NCBI GenBank assembly: GCA_027214255.1
Contig: JAPWHL010000017.1
Location: 1 to 64,000 of the forward strand
DNA length: 64,000 nt
Direction of reading: 5' to 3'
Source: Roseovarius aestuarii
GTDB lineage: Bacteria > Pseudomonadota > Alphaproteobacteria > Rhodobacterales > Rhodobacteraceae
Below the pieces are notes generated by a model. It had not been told where the DNA came from and made no database searches. It saw nothing but the letters and a program-made list of their open reading frames with translations. This document shows, piece after piece, positions 34,974 through 45,089 of this stretch. Made by a program: the position numbers and the translations under genes. The stretch's first letter is position 1. Every line of letters begins with the position of its first letter.

Positions 34974-35007
34974 TCTGGCGCGGGCGTGCGCAAACGCCCG
35001 CGCCAGA
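34974..35007 (-). terminator. 14-bp perfect hairpin between dctP and dctQ
   Basis: Arms TCTGGCGCGGGCGT (34974-34987) and ACGCCCGCGCCAGA (34994-35007) pair perfectly around GCGCAA. No T-run follows on the minus strand, so it is probably an mRNA stabiliser or attenuator that leaves more dctP message than permease message. Confidence 0.6.
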
Positions 35008-35076
35008 GATTTATGGTCGTGCGGCTAAATGACATGTCGCCCCTGAACCTAAAAGCGGGAAAGGGGCGAAATTTCC

Positions 35077-36162
35077 TTAGTAGCCGAACACTTGCGCGCG
35101 CGCGTTCATCTGGCCATTGTCTGCATAGGTCATATAGCTGCCGATGCTGTCACGATAGGCGATGAAACTTTCGGTGATGCGGCGTGTCAGCTCATCATCA
35201 TCCTGACGCAACTCGTCGATGACCTCGCCACCCGCAACCCCCATTGCCTCAATCACATCATCGGGGAACTTGCGCACGATCACACCATGTTCGTCGACCA
35301 TGGTTTTCAAGGCCAGCGCGTGTTTGGTCGTGTACTCGGTCCAAACCGGATTGTAGAGGCTTTCACACGCGAAGGAGACGGCCTGTTTCAAGTCGTCAGG
35401 CAATTCGGCGTAAACGTCTGCATTGACGCCGGATTCTTCCGCCGAGGAGGGTTCGCCAACGCCGGGCCAATAGTAGTTCTTCGCGATCTGGTAATAGCCC
35501 ATTGCGCTGTCGGTCCATGGGCCGATGAATTCGCCCGCGTCCAGCGCGCCAGTTTGCAGCGCTTGGAACATGGCAGGGCCCGACATCGCCTCGGCGGCCA
35601 TACCCATTTTGGTGGCCATTTCCGACGCCAGACCTGTAGTGCGGAACTTCATACCCTTCAGGTCTTCGGCCGAGTTGATTTCATCGCGGAACCAGCCGCC
35701 CCATTGCGGGCCAGAGTTGCCGCACAGGAATGGTTTGATGCCGAAACGGCCATACATTTCGTCATACAGCGCCTGACCACCGCCGTGCTGCATCCAGCCG
35801 AATTGTTCGTCCGCACGAAGGCCGAAGGGCTGCGAGCCGAACAACAGGATGCCCTTGGATTTCGAACCCCAATAAGCGGGAACGGCGTGATAAAGTTCGG
35901 CTGTGCCTTCGCTCACGGCGTCAAACACGCCCCGGCCGGGAACCAGCTCGCCTGCAGCGTACAGTTTGACCTCAATCCGGCCACCCGACAAGGTGGTGAT
36001 CCGGTCGGCTAGCATCTGTGCCGCCACGCCTGGTCCGGGCAGGTTTTTGGGCCATGCGGTGACCATTTTCCATTGACGTTTGTCTTGCGCAATGGCCGGG
36101 CTGGCCAGTGCAGCCGCGCCAGCGCCCAATGCGCCAGCGGCTAGAAATTTACGTCTTTCCAT
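35077..36162 (-). CDS. dctP: TRAP transporter periplasmic binding protein (DctP type)
   Basis: A 361-residue solute-binding protein with a twin-arginine signal (ERRKFLAAG, then GALGAGAAALASPAIA), so it is probably exported folded by Tat. The mature part starts with KMVTAWPKNLPGPGV, and the ligand-clamping region is around KFRTTGLASEMATKMG. It resembles the group that includes the 2-oxo acid binder TakP; the ligand should be a small carboxylate. AAGGAG lies eight bases before the ATG, only 35 bases past the hutU stop, which suggests that the transporter serves histidine or urocanate breakdown. Confidence 0.92.
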   Translation of the reverse strand: MERRKFLAAGALGAGAAALASPAIAQDKRQWKMVTAWPKNLPGPGVAAQMLADRITTLSGGRIEVKLYAAGELVPGRGVFDAVSEGTAELYHAVPAYWGSKSKGILLFGSQPFGLRADEQFGWMQHGGGQALYDEMYGRFGIKPFLCGNSGPQWGGWFRDEINSAEDLKGMKFRTTGLASEMATKMGMAAEAMSGPAMFQALQTGALDAGEFIGPWTDSAMGYYQIAKNYYWPGVGEPSSAEESGVNADVYAELPDDLKQAVSFACESLYNPVWTEYTTKHALALKTMVDEHGVIVRKFPDDVIEAMGVAGGEVIDELRQDDDELTRRITESFIAYRDSIGSYMTYADNGQMNARAQVFGY

Positions 36163-36197
36163 GATGTTGCTTCTCCTTGTTGATGTTATTGTTTAGG

Positions 36198-37871
36198 TTA
36201 GTTACCCAGTATGCGTGGCAGTTTCAAACCATGTTCGCGTGCACAGTCCAGAGCCTCGTCATATCCTGCATCGGCATGGCGCCAGACACCAGAGGCCGGG
36301 TCATTCCACAGCACACGTTCCAGACGTTTTGCGGCCTCGGGCGTGCCATCTGCACAAATAACGACCCCGCTGTGTTGACTAAAGCCCATTCCAACGCCGC
36401 CACCGTGGTGCAAGGAAACCCAGGTTGCGCCTGACGCTGTGTTGACCAGCGCGTTCAGCAACGGCCAATCCGACACGGCGTCGCTGCCGTCTTTCATTGC
36501 TTCGGTTTCGCGGTTGGGCGATGCAACCGATCCGCTGTCCAAATGGTCGCGGCCAATCACAATAGGCGCTTTCAATTCGCCATTTGCCACCATTTCGTTA
36601 AAGGCCAACCCCGCGCGGTGCCGATCACCCAGTCCGATCCAGCAGATGCGCGCAGGCAGGCCCTGAAATTCGATCCGATCGCGGGCCATATCCAGCCAGT
36701 TGTGCAGATGGTGGTTGTCTGGGAACAGCTCTTTCATCTTCTGGTCGGTTTTGTAGATGTCCTCGGGATCGCCCGACAGGGCTACCCAACGGAACGGGCC
36801 GATGCCACGACAAAACAACGGTCGGATGTAGGCGGGGACAAACCCGGGGAAGTCAAAGGCGTTTTCCAGACCTTCTTCCAATGCCATCTGGCGAATGTTG
36901 TTGCCGTAATCAACCGTGGGAATGCCCGCGCTGTGAAAGTCGATCATGGCCTTTACTTGCACTTTCATGCTTTTTCTGGCTGCTTTATCCACAGATTTAG
37001 GGGCGGTTTCGCGCATTTCTCGCCATTTTGCCATGCTCCAGCCCTGTGGTAGATAGCCATTGATGGGGTCATGCGCCGAGGTTTGATCGGTCACGATGTC
37101 AGGACGCACGCCACGTTTCACCAACTCGGGGAACACATCGGCGGCGTTGCCCAATAGGGCAACTGATTTGGCCTCGCCCGCCTTGGTCCAGCGCTCGATC
37201 ATTTCAAGCGCTTCGTCCAGACTGTCGGTTTTTTCATCTACGTAGCGGGTGCGCAGACGAAAATCGATGCTGTCGGGGTTACACTCGACCGCGAGACAGC
37301 ACGCCCCGGCCATTACTGCTGCCAGCGGTTGAGCACCGCCCATACCGCCCAGACCGCCCGTCAGAATCCATTTTCCGGTCAGATCGCCACCGTAATGCTG
37401 GCGTCCTGCCTCTTGGAACGTTTCATAGGTGCCCTGCACAATGCCTTGGGAACCAATGTAAATCCACGATCCGGCGGTCATTTGGCCGTACATGGCCAGA
37501 CCTTTTTTATCCAATTCGTTAAAGTGATCCCACGTTGCCCAATGCGGAACGAGGTTCGAGTTGGCAATCAAAACGCGGGGCGCGTCCGAGTGGGTTTTGA
37601 CTACGGCAATCGGCTTGCCGGATTGCACGACAAGGGTTTCATCCTCTTCCAGATCCTTCAGGCTGGCGACGATGGTGTCGAAATCCTGCCATGTGCGGGC
37701 GGCGCGTCCGATACCACCATAAACCACCAACTCATGCGGGTTTTCGGCCACGTCGGGGTGGAGGTTGTTCATCAACATGCGCATCGCTGCCTCGGTCATC
37801 CAGCTTTTGCAAGTCAGCTCGGGCCCGGTGGGAGGATAGATGTCGCGGGTGTTTTTACGTGGATCGCTCAT
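36198..37871 (-). CDS. hutU: Urocanate hydratase
   Basis: A 557-residue enzyme of the expected length that uses tightly bound NAD+ as an electrophile to convert urocanate to imidazolonepropionate. The NAD-binding [19 protein letters not shown] and the later [14 protein letters not shown] and [14 protein letters not shown] blocks are intact. The ATG at 37869-37871 overlaps the hutG stop by 4 bases; the long frame to 37982 lies inside hutG. It is the second enzyme of histidine degradation. Confidence 0.96.
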   Translation of the reverse strand: MSDPRKNTRDIYPPTGPELTCKSWMTEAAMRMLMNNLHPDVAENPHELVVYGGIGRAARTWQDFDTIVASLKDLEEDETLVVQSGKPIAVVKTHSDAPRVLIANSNLVPHWATWDHFNELDKKGLAMYGQMTAGSWIYIGSQGIVQGTYETFQEAGRQHYGGDLTGKWILTGGLGGMGGAQPLAAVMAGACCLAVECNPDSIDFRLRTRYVDEKTDSLDEALEMIERWTKAGEAKSVALLGNAADVFPELVKRGVRPDIVTDQTSAHDPINGYLPQGWSMAKWREMRETAPKSVDKAARKSMKVQVKAMIDFHSAGIPTVDYGNNIRQMALEEGLENAFDFPGFVPAYIRPLFCRGIGPFRWVALSGDPEDIYKTDQKMKELFPDNHHLHNWLDMARDRIEFQGLPARICWIGLGDRHRAGLAFNEMVANGELKAPIVIGRDHLDSGSVASPNRETEAMKDGSDAVSDWPLLNALVNTASGATWVSLHHGGGVGMGFSQHSGVVICADGTPEAAKRLERVLWNDPASGVWRHADAGYDEALDCAREHGLKLPRILGN

Positions 37872-38650
37872 ACAGGGCTCCAGTTTTGCAGGGATGTCAG
37901 GATGGTTGTCAGATGGGTGCGCAGGCGGGTGGCACGATCTGGGATGATGTTCCAAGGCGGCGCTTCTTGAATATGCGTGCATTGGGCCAGTTCCATTTGA
38001 ATGGCGTGATACCCTTGGGAGGGGCGGCCATAATGGCGCGTGGTCCAGCCCCCTTTAAAGCGCCCATTCAGAACGGATGTATAACCTTCAGCCTGTTCGC
38101 ATATCTGATGCACGACGGATTCAATCGAGGCGTCACAGGTGGTGCCTAAATTGGTGCCGACGTTGAAGTCGGGCAGTTTGCCGTCGAACAGAAACGGGAT
38201 GCTCGAGCGGATCGAGTGGCAATCATAAAGGATAGCAAACCCATGTAATGCGTGCACGCGGGCCAATTCGGCCTCAAGCGCGGCGTGATAGGGCGCGTGA
38301 TAGGTTTGGCGGCGACGCTCGACTTCGCCCGCGTCGGGTTCAGCGCCTTCATTGTAAATCGAATGCCCATCGAAATCAGTCAGTGGGCATAGGCCGGTGG
38401 TGTTCTGACCGGGATAAAGGCTGACCCCGCTGGGATCGCGGTTTGCGTCGATGACATAGCGGTGGATTGGCGTGCGTACGGTGGTGATGTCGGGCACAAG
38501 ATCGTCGTAAAGCTCGTGGATATGCCAGTCTGTATCGGCCATTTCACGCCCGCGGTCGTTCAGGCGGGTGGCGCAGTCTTCGGGCAGGTCGGTGCCGGTG
38601 TGGGGGAGCCCCAAAACCAGCGGGCTGTTGCCTTGGGTGATGGCGATCAT
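37868..38650 (-). CDS. hutG: N-formylglutamate deformylase
   Basis: A 260-residue zinc hydrolase of the N-formylglutamate amidohydrolase family that releases formate and glutamate as the last step of the pathway. Conserved blocks include [15 protein letters not shown], the [16 protein letters not shown] loop and [17 protein letters not shown] with probable metal ligands. It lies 3 bases after hutH and overlaps hutU. Its formate product fits with the formate dehydrogenase operon further along the window, though the two are separate operons. Confidence 0.93.
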   Translation of the reverse strand: MIAITQGNSPLVLGLPHTGTDLPEDCATRLNDRGREMADTDWHIHELYDDLVPDITTVRTPIHRYVIDANRDPSGVSLYPGQNTTGLCPLTDFDGHSIYNEGAEPDAGEVERRRQTYHAPYHAALEAELARVHALHGFAILYDCHSIRSSIPFLFDGKLPDFNVGTNLGTTCDASIESVVHQICEQAEGYTSVLNGRFKGGWTTRHYGRPSQGYHAIQMELAQCTHIQEAPPWNIIPDRATRLRTHLTTILTSLQNWSPV

Positions 38651-38653
38651 GGT

Positions 38654-40177
38654 CTACAGCTCCAGTTTTGCGCCGCTGGCCCGTGACAATACACCGTCGC
38701 GGATCATTTCTGCGGCAGCTTCGATATCGGGGGCCATGTAGCGGTCATCGCCCAGTGAGGGCACCTGCGCGCGGAACGTTTCCAGCGCCGATTGTAGCGG
38801 GGCCGAGGTGGCGAGCGGGGCACGTGCTTCGATACCTTGGGCAGCACACATCGCCTCGACGCCTAGGATAACCGAGAGGTTGGCGTTCATCCGCTTCAGG
38901 CGGCGCGCGGCATGTGCGGCCATGCTGACGTGATCCTCTTGGTTGGCTGAGGTCGGTGTGCTGTCAATCGAACAGGCATGCGCCAGATGCTTGTTTTCAC
39001 TCATCAAAGCGGCGGTCGTGACTTCGGCGATCATGAGGCCCGAGTTTAGGCCAGGACGAGGTGTCAGGAAGGCGGGCAGGTCAAATGACAGGGTTGGGTC
39101 CACCATCAAGGCCACCCGGCGCTGTGCGATTGCCCCAATTTCGGCCAGTGCCAGCGCGATTTGATCGGCGGCAAAAGCGACGGGTTCGGCGTGAAAATTG
39201 CCACCTGACACGATGTCGCCCGTTTCTGTCAGAACCAGCGGATTGTCCGTCACCGCGTTGGCCTCAACCTCTAGCGTTCCAGCCGCAAAGCGTAGCAGAT
39301 CCACGGCCGCGCCTGTCACCTGAGGCTGACAGCGGATGCAATAGGGGTCCTGCACGCGCGCGTCATCCTCGCGGTGGCTTTCGCGGATCTGGCTGCCGTC
39401 CAGCAGGGCGGACATGGACGCGGCTACGTCGATCTGACCCTTGTGGCCGCGCAATGTGTGAATTTCGCTGCGTAAAGGCGCGGTGGAGCCCATGATTGCA
39501 TCGGTAGACATGGCCGAGGTGACAACCGCGCTTTGCACCAGTTGCCACGCTTCAAATAGCGCGACCAGCGCGCAAGCGGTAGAGAACTGCGTGCCGTTGA
39601 TCAGGGCCAACCCCTCTTTCGCACCCAGTTGAATTGCCGTTAGACCCGCCGCACGCAGCGCATCGGCCCCTGCCATGCGCTTGCCGTCGAAAAACGCTTC
39701 GCCTTCGCCGATCATTGCAGCGGCCATATGGGCCAAAGGGGCAAGATCGCCCGACGCGCCCACCGAACCCTGAACCGGAACCACGGGGGTCACACCCTTG
39801 GAGATCATACCTTCCAGCAGGGCAATCAATTCCGGGCGTACGCCCGATGCACCACGTCCCAATGACAGTAACTTCAGTGCCATCATAAGGCGGGTGGTAT
39901 CGGGTTCCAGCGGCTCACCTACGCCACAGCAATGCGACAGGATCAGGTTGCGTTGCAATTGCGCAGTGTCCTTGGCCGGGATTTTGACACTGGCCAGTTT
40001 ACCAAAGCCGGTGTTGACGCCGTAAACGGGCATATTGCCATTGGCCGCACGCGCCACCAGATCGGCTGCGGCCGCAATCGCCGTGCCGGTTGCCGGGTCC
40101 AGCGCGACCGCGCCTGTGCCGCGCCAGATGTTTTCCAGCACATTCAGATCGGTTTGGCGGGGGATCAGCGTAATCAT
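38654..40177 (-). CDS. hutH: Histidine ammonia-lyase
   Basis: A 507-residue enzyme that removes ammonia from histidine to give urocanate. The MIO cofactor is formed from the Ala-Ser-Gly of [16 protein letters not shown], and [15 protein letters not shown] and the [17 protein letters not shown]-like region ([17 protein letters not shown]) complete the active site. The start at 40177 overlaps the hutI stop by 4 bases; the longer frame to 40303 is inside hutI. Confidence 0.96.
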   Translation of the reverse strand: MITLIPRQTDLNVLENIWRGTGAVALDPATGTAIAAAADLVARAANGNMPVYGVNTGFGKLASVKIPAKDTAQLQRNLILSHCCGVGEPLEPDTTRLMMALKLLSLGRGASGVRPELIALLEGMISKGVTPVVPVQGSVGASGDLAPLAHMAAAMIGEGEAFFDGKRMAGADALRAAGLTAIQLGAKEGLALINGTQFSTACALVALFEAWQLVQSAVVTSAMSTDAIMGSTAPLRSEIHTLRGHKGQIDVAASMSALLDGSQIRESHREDDARVQDPYCIRCQPQVTGAAVDLLRFAAGTLEVEANAVTDNPLVLTETGDIVSGGNFHAEPVAFAADQIALALAEIGAIAQRRVALMVDPTLSFDLPAFLTPRPGLNSGLMIAEVTTAALMSENKHLAHACSIDSTPTSANQEDHVSMAAHAARRLKRMNANLSVILGVEAMCAAQGIEARAPLATSAPLQSALETFRAQVPSLGDDRYMAPDIEAAAEMIRDGVLSRASGAKLEL

Positions 40178-41382
40178 GCGGTATGTCCTTTGAAAATGCG
40201 TTTGTGCAGCGGGTTTATGCCGATCCCATAGGCCAGTTCGCCGGGGGCACTGACGTTCCAAAGGGCAAGATCGGCGCGCATACCGGGGGCGATCTGGCCG
40301 CAATCAGTCAGGCCCAGAGCGCGGGCTGCGTTGCGTGTGGTTCCGGCCAGTGCCTCGGCCGGGGTCATGCGAAATAGGGTGCAAGCCATATTCATTGCCA
40401 ACAAAAGCGATCCCATCGGGGAAGAGCCGGGATTCCAGTCGGTCGCGACGGCCATTGGTACACCACATTTGCGAAACGCAGCGACGGGCGGGGCTTGTGT
40501 TTCGTGCAATGTATAAAATGCGCCGGGCAGCAGAACGGCGACCGTTCCGGTCTGTCCCAACGCGGCGGCATCTTCGGCGTTGGCGTATTCTACATGGTCC
40601 ACCGACAGCGCGCCGTATTTGGCGGCCAATACCGTACCGCCAATGTTGCTGAGTTGTTCGGCATGCAGTTTTATCGGCAGGCCCAATTCCTGCGCCACGT
40701 CGAACACGCGGGCGATCTGGGCGGTGTCAAAGGCAATGCCTTCGCAGAACCCGTCGACCATATCCACCAGCCCCTCGGCATGCGCGGCGCGAAGGGCAGG
40801 GATGCAAACCTCGTCGATGTAGGTGTCGGCGTCGGCATCTTTGGGAATAGCATGCGCACCCAGAAACGATGTGCTGATACGAATGGGGCGCTGCTCGGCG
40901 ATCTGGCGGGCGACGCGCAGCATTTTCAACTCGGTCTCAATGTCCAGACCGTAACCTGACTTGATCTCGATTACGGATACGCCTTGGGCGATCAAAGCAT
41001 CAACCCTAGGTAGTGCGCTGGCCAGCAATGTGACCTCGTCCGCGTCGCGAGTGGCCGACACGGTCGAAACAATCCCGCCCCCGGCGCGTGAAACCTCTTC
41101 GTAGGTGGCGCCATTCAGGCGCATCTCGAATTCCAGCGCGCGGTTGCCGCCGTGCACGATATGGGTGTGGCAATCAATCAGCGCGGGTGTAATGACCCTG
41201 CCTTCGACGTCCTGCGTGGCCCAGCCATTGTATTCTTTCGGCAGGTCTGTAGCAGGGCCGACCCAAGCAATAGATCCCTTGGCATCCACAGCAATCGCAG
41301 CGGCGTCGATCAGGCCATAGTCACTGGCGGTATCGGCCATTGTGGCAACGGTGGCGTTACTCAGAACATAGGCTGCGGACAT
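40174..41382 (-). CDS. hutI: Imidazolonepropionase
   Basis: A 402-residue metal-dependent amidohydrolase that opens the ring of imidazolonepropionate to N-formimidoylglutamate. The metal-binding [18 protein letters not shown] and the [19 protein letters not shown] block are typical. The start at 41382 has AGGAG six bases upstream; an ATG at 41406 is less likely. It is the first gene of the minus-strand hut operon, divergent from hutF. Confidence 0.95.
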   Translation of the reverse strand: MSAAYVLSNATVATMADTASDYGLIDAAAIAVDAKGSIAWVGPATDLPKEYNGWATQDVEGRVITPALIDCHTHIVHGGNRALEFEMRLNGATYEEVSRAGGGIVSTVSATRDADEVTLLASALPRVDALIAQGVSVIEIKSGYGLDIETELKMLRVARQIAEQRPIRISTSFLGAHAIPKDADADTYIDEVCIPALRAAHAEGLVDMVDGFCEGIAFDTAQIARVFDVAQELGLPIKLHAEQLSNIGGTVLAAKYGALSVDHVEYANAEDAAALGQTGTVAVLLPGAFYTLHETQAPPVAAFRKCGVPMAVATDWNPGSSPMGSLLLAMNMACTLFRMTPAEALAGTTRNAARALGLTDCGQIAPGMRADLALWNVSAPGELAYGIGINPLHKRIFKGHTA

Positions 41383-41418
41383 GCGGGGCTCCTTGCTAAT
41401 GTGCATGCATAATGTTTA

Positions 41419-41432
41419 TATGTAGGTACATA
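41419..41432. promoter_or_regulatory. Candidate HutC operator
   Basis: TATGTA-GG-TACATA is a perfect inverted repeat lying between the divergent hutI and hutF starts. HutC-type GntR regulators bind AT-rich palindromes with GTA/TAC cores, and hutC is the gene after hutF. Its place allows control of both arms; urocanate is the usual inducer in this family. Confidence 0.6.
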
Positions 41433-41455
41433 ATATTGTCAACGGAGAAGGTCCT

Positions 41456-42823
41456 GTGCAGGTCATTCAAGCAAAACAAGCTCTTACCCCTGATGGGTGG
41501 GCCAATGATGTCGCTGTCTGCATTGATAATGCAGGTCGAATCGAATCCGTCGGAGCCTCTGCGCACCCCGTCACGCATCACGCAGACCTGTTGCTGCCGG
41601 CGCCCACCAATCTGCACAGCCACACGTTCCAACGTGCCATGTCCGGCCTGACAGAAACGCGCGGGCCAAACCCGAATGACAGTTTCTGGACGTGGCGGCA
41701 GTTGATGTATCGCTATCTGGACCGCCTTAGCCCTGATGACATCGAAGCGATTGCAGCCATGGTGTTCATGGAGATGCTGGAGACCGGCTATGCGGGGGTG
41801 GCCGAGTTCCACTATCTGCACCATGATGTGGGGGGGGTACCCTATGCCGACCTCGGCGAACTTAGCGGACGGATCGTGGCGGCGGCGCGGGCCACGGGCA
41901 TTGGCCTGACGTTGCTGCCGGTGCTGTACCAATGGGGCGGTATTGACGGGCGCGCCTTGGCAGGAGGGCAGAAGCGGTTTGGCAATGATCCGGCGCGTTA
42001 TGGCGATTTGCATGCGGCGGGTGCGAAGCTGATCTCGGCGGGGCCTGCGGATTACAGTATCGGCATTGCGCCCCATTCGCTGCGCGCGGTGGACGGCGCG
42101 GGTATGCAGATGGCGCTGGGCCTGTCGGACACCGGCCCTGTCCACATGCATCTGGCCGAACAAGTCGCCGAGGTCGAAGAAATCGAGGCTCACACCGGCA
42201 AGCGCCCGACCGAATGGTTGTTGGACAATTATGATGTCAACGACCGTTGGTGCCTGATCCATGCGACCCAAATGACCGAGGCCGAGACACTGGGTCTGGC
42301 CCGGTCCGGTGCCGTCGCGGGTCTGTGCCCGATCACCGAATCCAGCCTAGGAGACGGGATATTCAATGGCACGCAGTTCGTGGCGGCTGGCGGGCGCGTT
42401 GGCTTTGGCTCGGACAGCAATATCCATGTCAGTTACTTTGATGAGCTGCGCACGCTGGACTATTCGCAACGCTTGCGGGATCGCTCGCGAGCAGCATTGG
42501 CGACGGCGGATCGCTCTACGGGCCGCGTTCTGGTCGATCTGGCCAGCGCCGGGGGCGCACAGGCGGCCGGGCGCGCGTCGGGCAGCATTGCACCGGGCCA
42601 GTGGGCTGATCTGCTGGCGCTGTCGGTCGATAACCCGGTGGTGTGCAACCGGCAGGGTGATGTCGCGCTGGATACGCTGATCTTTGGCGGGCAGGGGGAT
42701 CGCTGTATTCGCGATGTCTGGAGTGCGGGACGCCATGTGATTACTGGCGGACGCCACCCCGAGCGAGAGGCCATCGCAGCCCGGTTTCAAAAGGTCGTGG
42801 GCGCGTTGGGACAGGATATATGA
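41456..42823 (+). CDS. hutF: Formimidoylglutamate deiminase
   Basis: A 455-residue amidohydrolase that deaminates N-formimidoylglutamate to N-formylglutamate. Metal ligands lie in PTNLHSHTFQRAMSG, further ones in PVHMHLAEQVAEVEE and VGFGSDSNIHVSYFDEL. The start is GTG at 41456 with GGAGAAGG upstream. Together with HutG it gives the five-step pathway, in which the end products are ammonia, formate and glutamate. It overlaps hutC by 4 bases. Confidence 0.94.
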   Translation: MQVIQAKQALTPDGWANDVAVCIDNAGRIESVGASAHPVTHHADLLLPAPTNLHSHTFQRAMSGLTETRGPNPNDSFWTWRQLMYRYLDRLSPDDIEAIAAMVFMEMLETGYAGVAEFHYLHHDVGGVPYADLGELSGRIVAAARATGIGLTLLPVLYQWGGIDGRALAGGQKRFGNDPARYGDLHAAGAKLISAGPADYSIGIAPHSLRAVDGAGMQMALGLSDTGPVHMHLAEQVAEVEEIEAHTGKRPTEWLLDNYDVNDRWCLIHATQMTEAETLGLARSGAVAGLCPITESSLGDGIFNGTQFVAAGGRVGFGSDSNIHVSYFDELRTLDYSQRLRDRSRAALATADRSTGRVLVDLASAGGAQAAGRASGSIAPGQWADLLALSVDNPVVCNRQGDVALDTLIFGGQGDRCIRDVWSAGRHVITGGRHPEREAIAARFQKVVGALGQDI

Positions 42824-43533
42824 CCATGAGTGGGCCGATCCGGCGCAGTTGGAAGGATGTGCGCGATCACATCCACCGCCGCGTCCTGGACGGTACGTAT
42901 CGTCCGGGAGACAAGCTGCCCCGTGACGAAGATATTGCCGAAACACTGGGTTGTGCGCGCTCGACCGTGCAGCGCGCGATGCAGGACCTGTCCGACGCCG
43001 GTATTGTTGAGCGTAAACGCAAGGGCGGCACGCATGTGCGGGTTGATCCGGTCAGCCGGGCAACGCTGGACATTCCCATCACCCGGCGCGAGGTCGAGGC
43101 GCGCGGCGCAACCTATAGCTATCACTTGGCGCAACGTCGGCTGGCGCAGACGCCTCGGTCGATTGTCACGACATTGGCGTTGTCCGCACCAGAAGAGATG
43201 CTGCATGTGCAGGCGCTGCATCTTAGTGACCGGCGGCCCTACATATATGAGGACCGCTGGGTCAGCACACGAACTGCTCCGGAAATTCTGGATGTGGATC
43301 TATCGCGGTTCAGTGCCAATGAATGGTTGGTGCGCAACAAGCCATACAGCCGATATGACTTGCGTCTTTATGCCATTGCCGCCGAAGCGGCAGAGGCCGT
43401 ACAGCTGGATGTAGAACAGGGCGCGGCCCTGTTGGTGATCGAACGCACCACTTGGATCGGTGATCTGCCGATCACGACCGTTCGTTCGGTGACAACGCCG
43501 GGCTATCAGCTTTTGGCGCAAAACGGCGAGTAG
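42820..43533 (+). CDS. hutC: Histidine utilisation repressor (GntR family)
   Basis: A 237-residue GntR/HutC regulator: winged helix-turn-helix at residues 10-75 (GDKLPRDEDIAETLGCARST, VQRAMQDLSDAGIVERKRKGG) and a UTRA ligand-binding domain after about residue 95. It should repress both hut arms until urocanate binds. The ATG overlaps the hutF stop. The palindrome at 41419-41432 is the probable operator. Confidence 0.92.
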   Translation: MTMSGPIRRSWKDVRDHIHRRVLDGTYRPGDKLPRDEDIAETLGCARSTVQRAMQDLSDAGIVERKRKGGTHVRVDPVSRATLDIPITRREVEARGATYSYHLAQRRLAQTPRSIVTTLALSAPEEMLHVQALHLSDRRPYIYEDRWVSTRTAPEILDVDLSRFSANEWLVRNKPYSRYDLRLYAIAAEAAEAVQLDVEQGAALLVIERTTWIGDLPITTVRSVTTPGYQLLAQNGE

Positions 43534-43623
43534 GCCGCCCGGCGGTTCTTGCAACTTGCTTGAAGTTTCAAGATAGTTTGCGATGATGCCGCCTTGTAAC
43601 GCCCCAAAAACATTGGTTTTCCC

Positions 43624-44523
43624 ATGAACGACAAGCTGGAAATGTTCATCGCCCTCAGCCGTGAAAGCCACTTTGGGCGCGCGGCGCAGAGCCTGAACAT
43701 TTCACAACCCACGCTGTCCTCAGGCATTAAGCAGCTCGAAGAAATTCTGGGAGTGCAGCTGGTTTTTCGCGGCTCGCGCTTTGGCGGGTTGACGCCCGAA
43801 GGCCAGGCGACGCTGGTCTGGGCGCAGCGCATTGTGGCCGATACCCGGCAGTTGCGCGATGAAATGCGGATGAAGCGCCATGGCCTGTCAGGCAAGGTCA
43901 AACTGGCGGTTATCCCCACGGCCCAAACATGGGCGGCGCGCCTAGCCACCTCATTCACCACTAAGCACCCCAATGTCGGCTTTACCATCCTTGCACGGAC
44001 GTCGCGCGAGATCCTGAAAATGCTGGACCAGTTCGAGGCCGATGCCGGTATTTCTTATCTCGATAACGAGCCGCTGGGACGGGTCGAAAAAGCCGAGCTT
44101 TATGAGGAAAAGTACATTCTGGTCTGCGCCGAGGATTCGCCTATGGCCGGTCGTGAGCGGGTTCACTGGCGCGAGTTGGACGGCGAATCGCTGGCCTTGC
44201 TGACACCGGACATGCAAAACCGCCGCATTATCAATCAGATGCTGGCGGAATTTGGCGCAACGCCGGATGTGCGTATTGAATCCAACTCAATTATTGCACT
44301 GGTGGCCAGTGTTGCGACGGGGCGGTGCATGGCATTATTGCCCACCGATGCGGCGCGGTTTCTGTCCGGCGGGAAAGACCTGTCTCTGGTGCCAATTTAC
44401 GGTGCTCGCAAGGGATATAGTGTTGGTTTGCTGCTGCCGCACCACGATCCGCGCACGCCTGTTTTAGAGGCGTTGTTGGCCGAGGCGCGGACGCTGCCTG
44501 CGCAGTACGATAGGAAATCGTAA
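43624..44523 (+). CDS. fdsR: LysR-family regulator of formate dehydrogenase (FdsR-like)
   Basis: A 299-residue LysR regulator: helix-turn-helix SLNISQPTLSSGIKQLEEIL at residues 19-40 and effector domain from about 90. It is immediately upstream of, and co-directional with, fdsGBACD, where LysR genes called FdsR are known in other bacteria (for example Cupriavidus). The symbol is given by position as well as sequence. No strong ribosome site precedes the ATG. Confidence 0.8.
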   Translation: MNDKLEMFIALSRESHFGRAAQSLNISQPTLSSGIKQLEEILGVQLVFRGSRFGGLTPEGQATLVWAQRIVADTRQLRDEMRMKRHGLSGKVKLAVIPTAQTWAARLATSFTTKHPNVGFTILARTSREILKMLDQFEADAGISYLDNEPLGRVEKAELYEEKYILVCAEDSPMAGRERVHWRELDGESLALLTPDMQNRRIINQMLAEFGATPDVRIESNSIIALVASVATGRCMALLPTDAARFLSGGKDLSLVPIYGARKGYSVGLLLPHHDPRTPVLEALLAEARTLPAQYDRKS

Positions 44524-44543
44524 TCGCTTGACGGAATAGCGAT
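44523..44543. promoter_or_regulatory. Inverted repeat upstream of fdsG
   Basis: ATCGC-N11-GCGAT spans the fdsR stop and the fds leader, 57 bases before fdsG. The length and symmetry suit a LysR-family site, but the arms are short and this is only a candidate. Confidence 0.3.
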
Positions 44544-44600
44544 ATTGATTCGAGGGGGGTGGGCCATGCCATAAGCCGGGAAACGGAAGGATCGTTCCCG

Positions 44601-45089
44601 ATGAGCACACCCACCTACACGCCCGATGCATCGGATCATGATGCTGATATAAAGCGGATTATCGACGCACACCTACAGCTTGAAGGCCCGTTATTGCCGA
44701 TGCTGCACGCGGTACAGGCCGAATTTGGTCTGATCCCCGAGGCCGCGCAACGATTGATCGCGGATGCGTTGAACATCACCCGCGCCGAACTGCACGGCGT
44801 CATCAGTTTTTATCATGATTTCCGCGAAAAGCCTGCCGGACGGCATGTGCTGAAAATCTGCCGCGCCGAGGCGTGCCAGTCCGTCGGCGGGGCTGCGTTG
44901 GCGGATCATGTGTTGGAGAAACTGGGGCTGAATTGGCATGGCACTACTGCCAATGGGGCCGTTACGGTTGAGCCTGTCTATTGTCTTGGGCTGTGCGCCT
45001 GTGCACCCGCTGCCATGGTCGATGGCCGGGTCGTCGGGCGTGTTGATGCCACCCGCATGGATGCACTGTTGGCGGAGGCGGGCGCATGA
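44601..45089 (+). CDS. fdsG: NAD-dependent formate dehydrogenase gamma subunit
   Basis: A 162-residue NuoE-like subunit with one [2Fe-2S] cluster; ligand Cys pairs lie in CRAEACQSVGG and in CLGLCACAPAAM. It passes electrons between the Mo subunit and the diaphorase part of the cytoplasmic complex. The ATG at 44601 follows GGAAGGA; the frame opens at 44559. It overlaps fdsB by 4 bases. Confidence 0.92.
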   Translation: MSTPTYTPDASDHDADIKRIIDAHLQLEGPLLPMLHAVQAEFGLIPEAAQRLIADALNITRAELHGVISFYHDFREKPAGRHVLKICRAEACQSVGGAALADHVLEKLGLNWHGTTANGAVTVEPVYCLGLCACAPAAMVDGRVVGRVDATRMDALLAEAGA

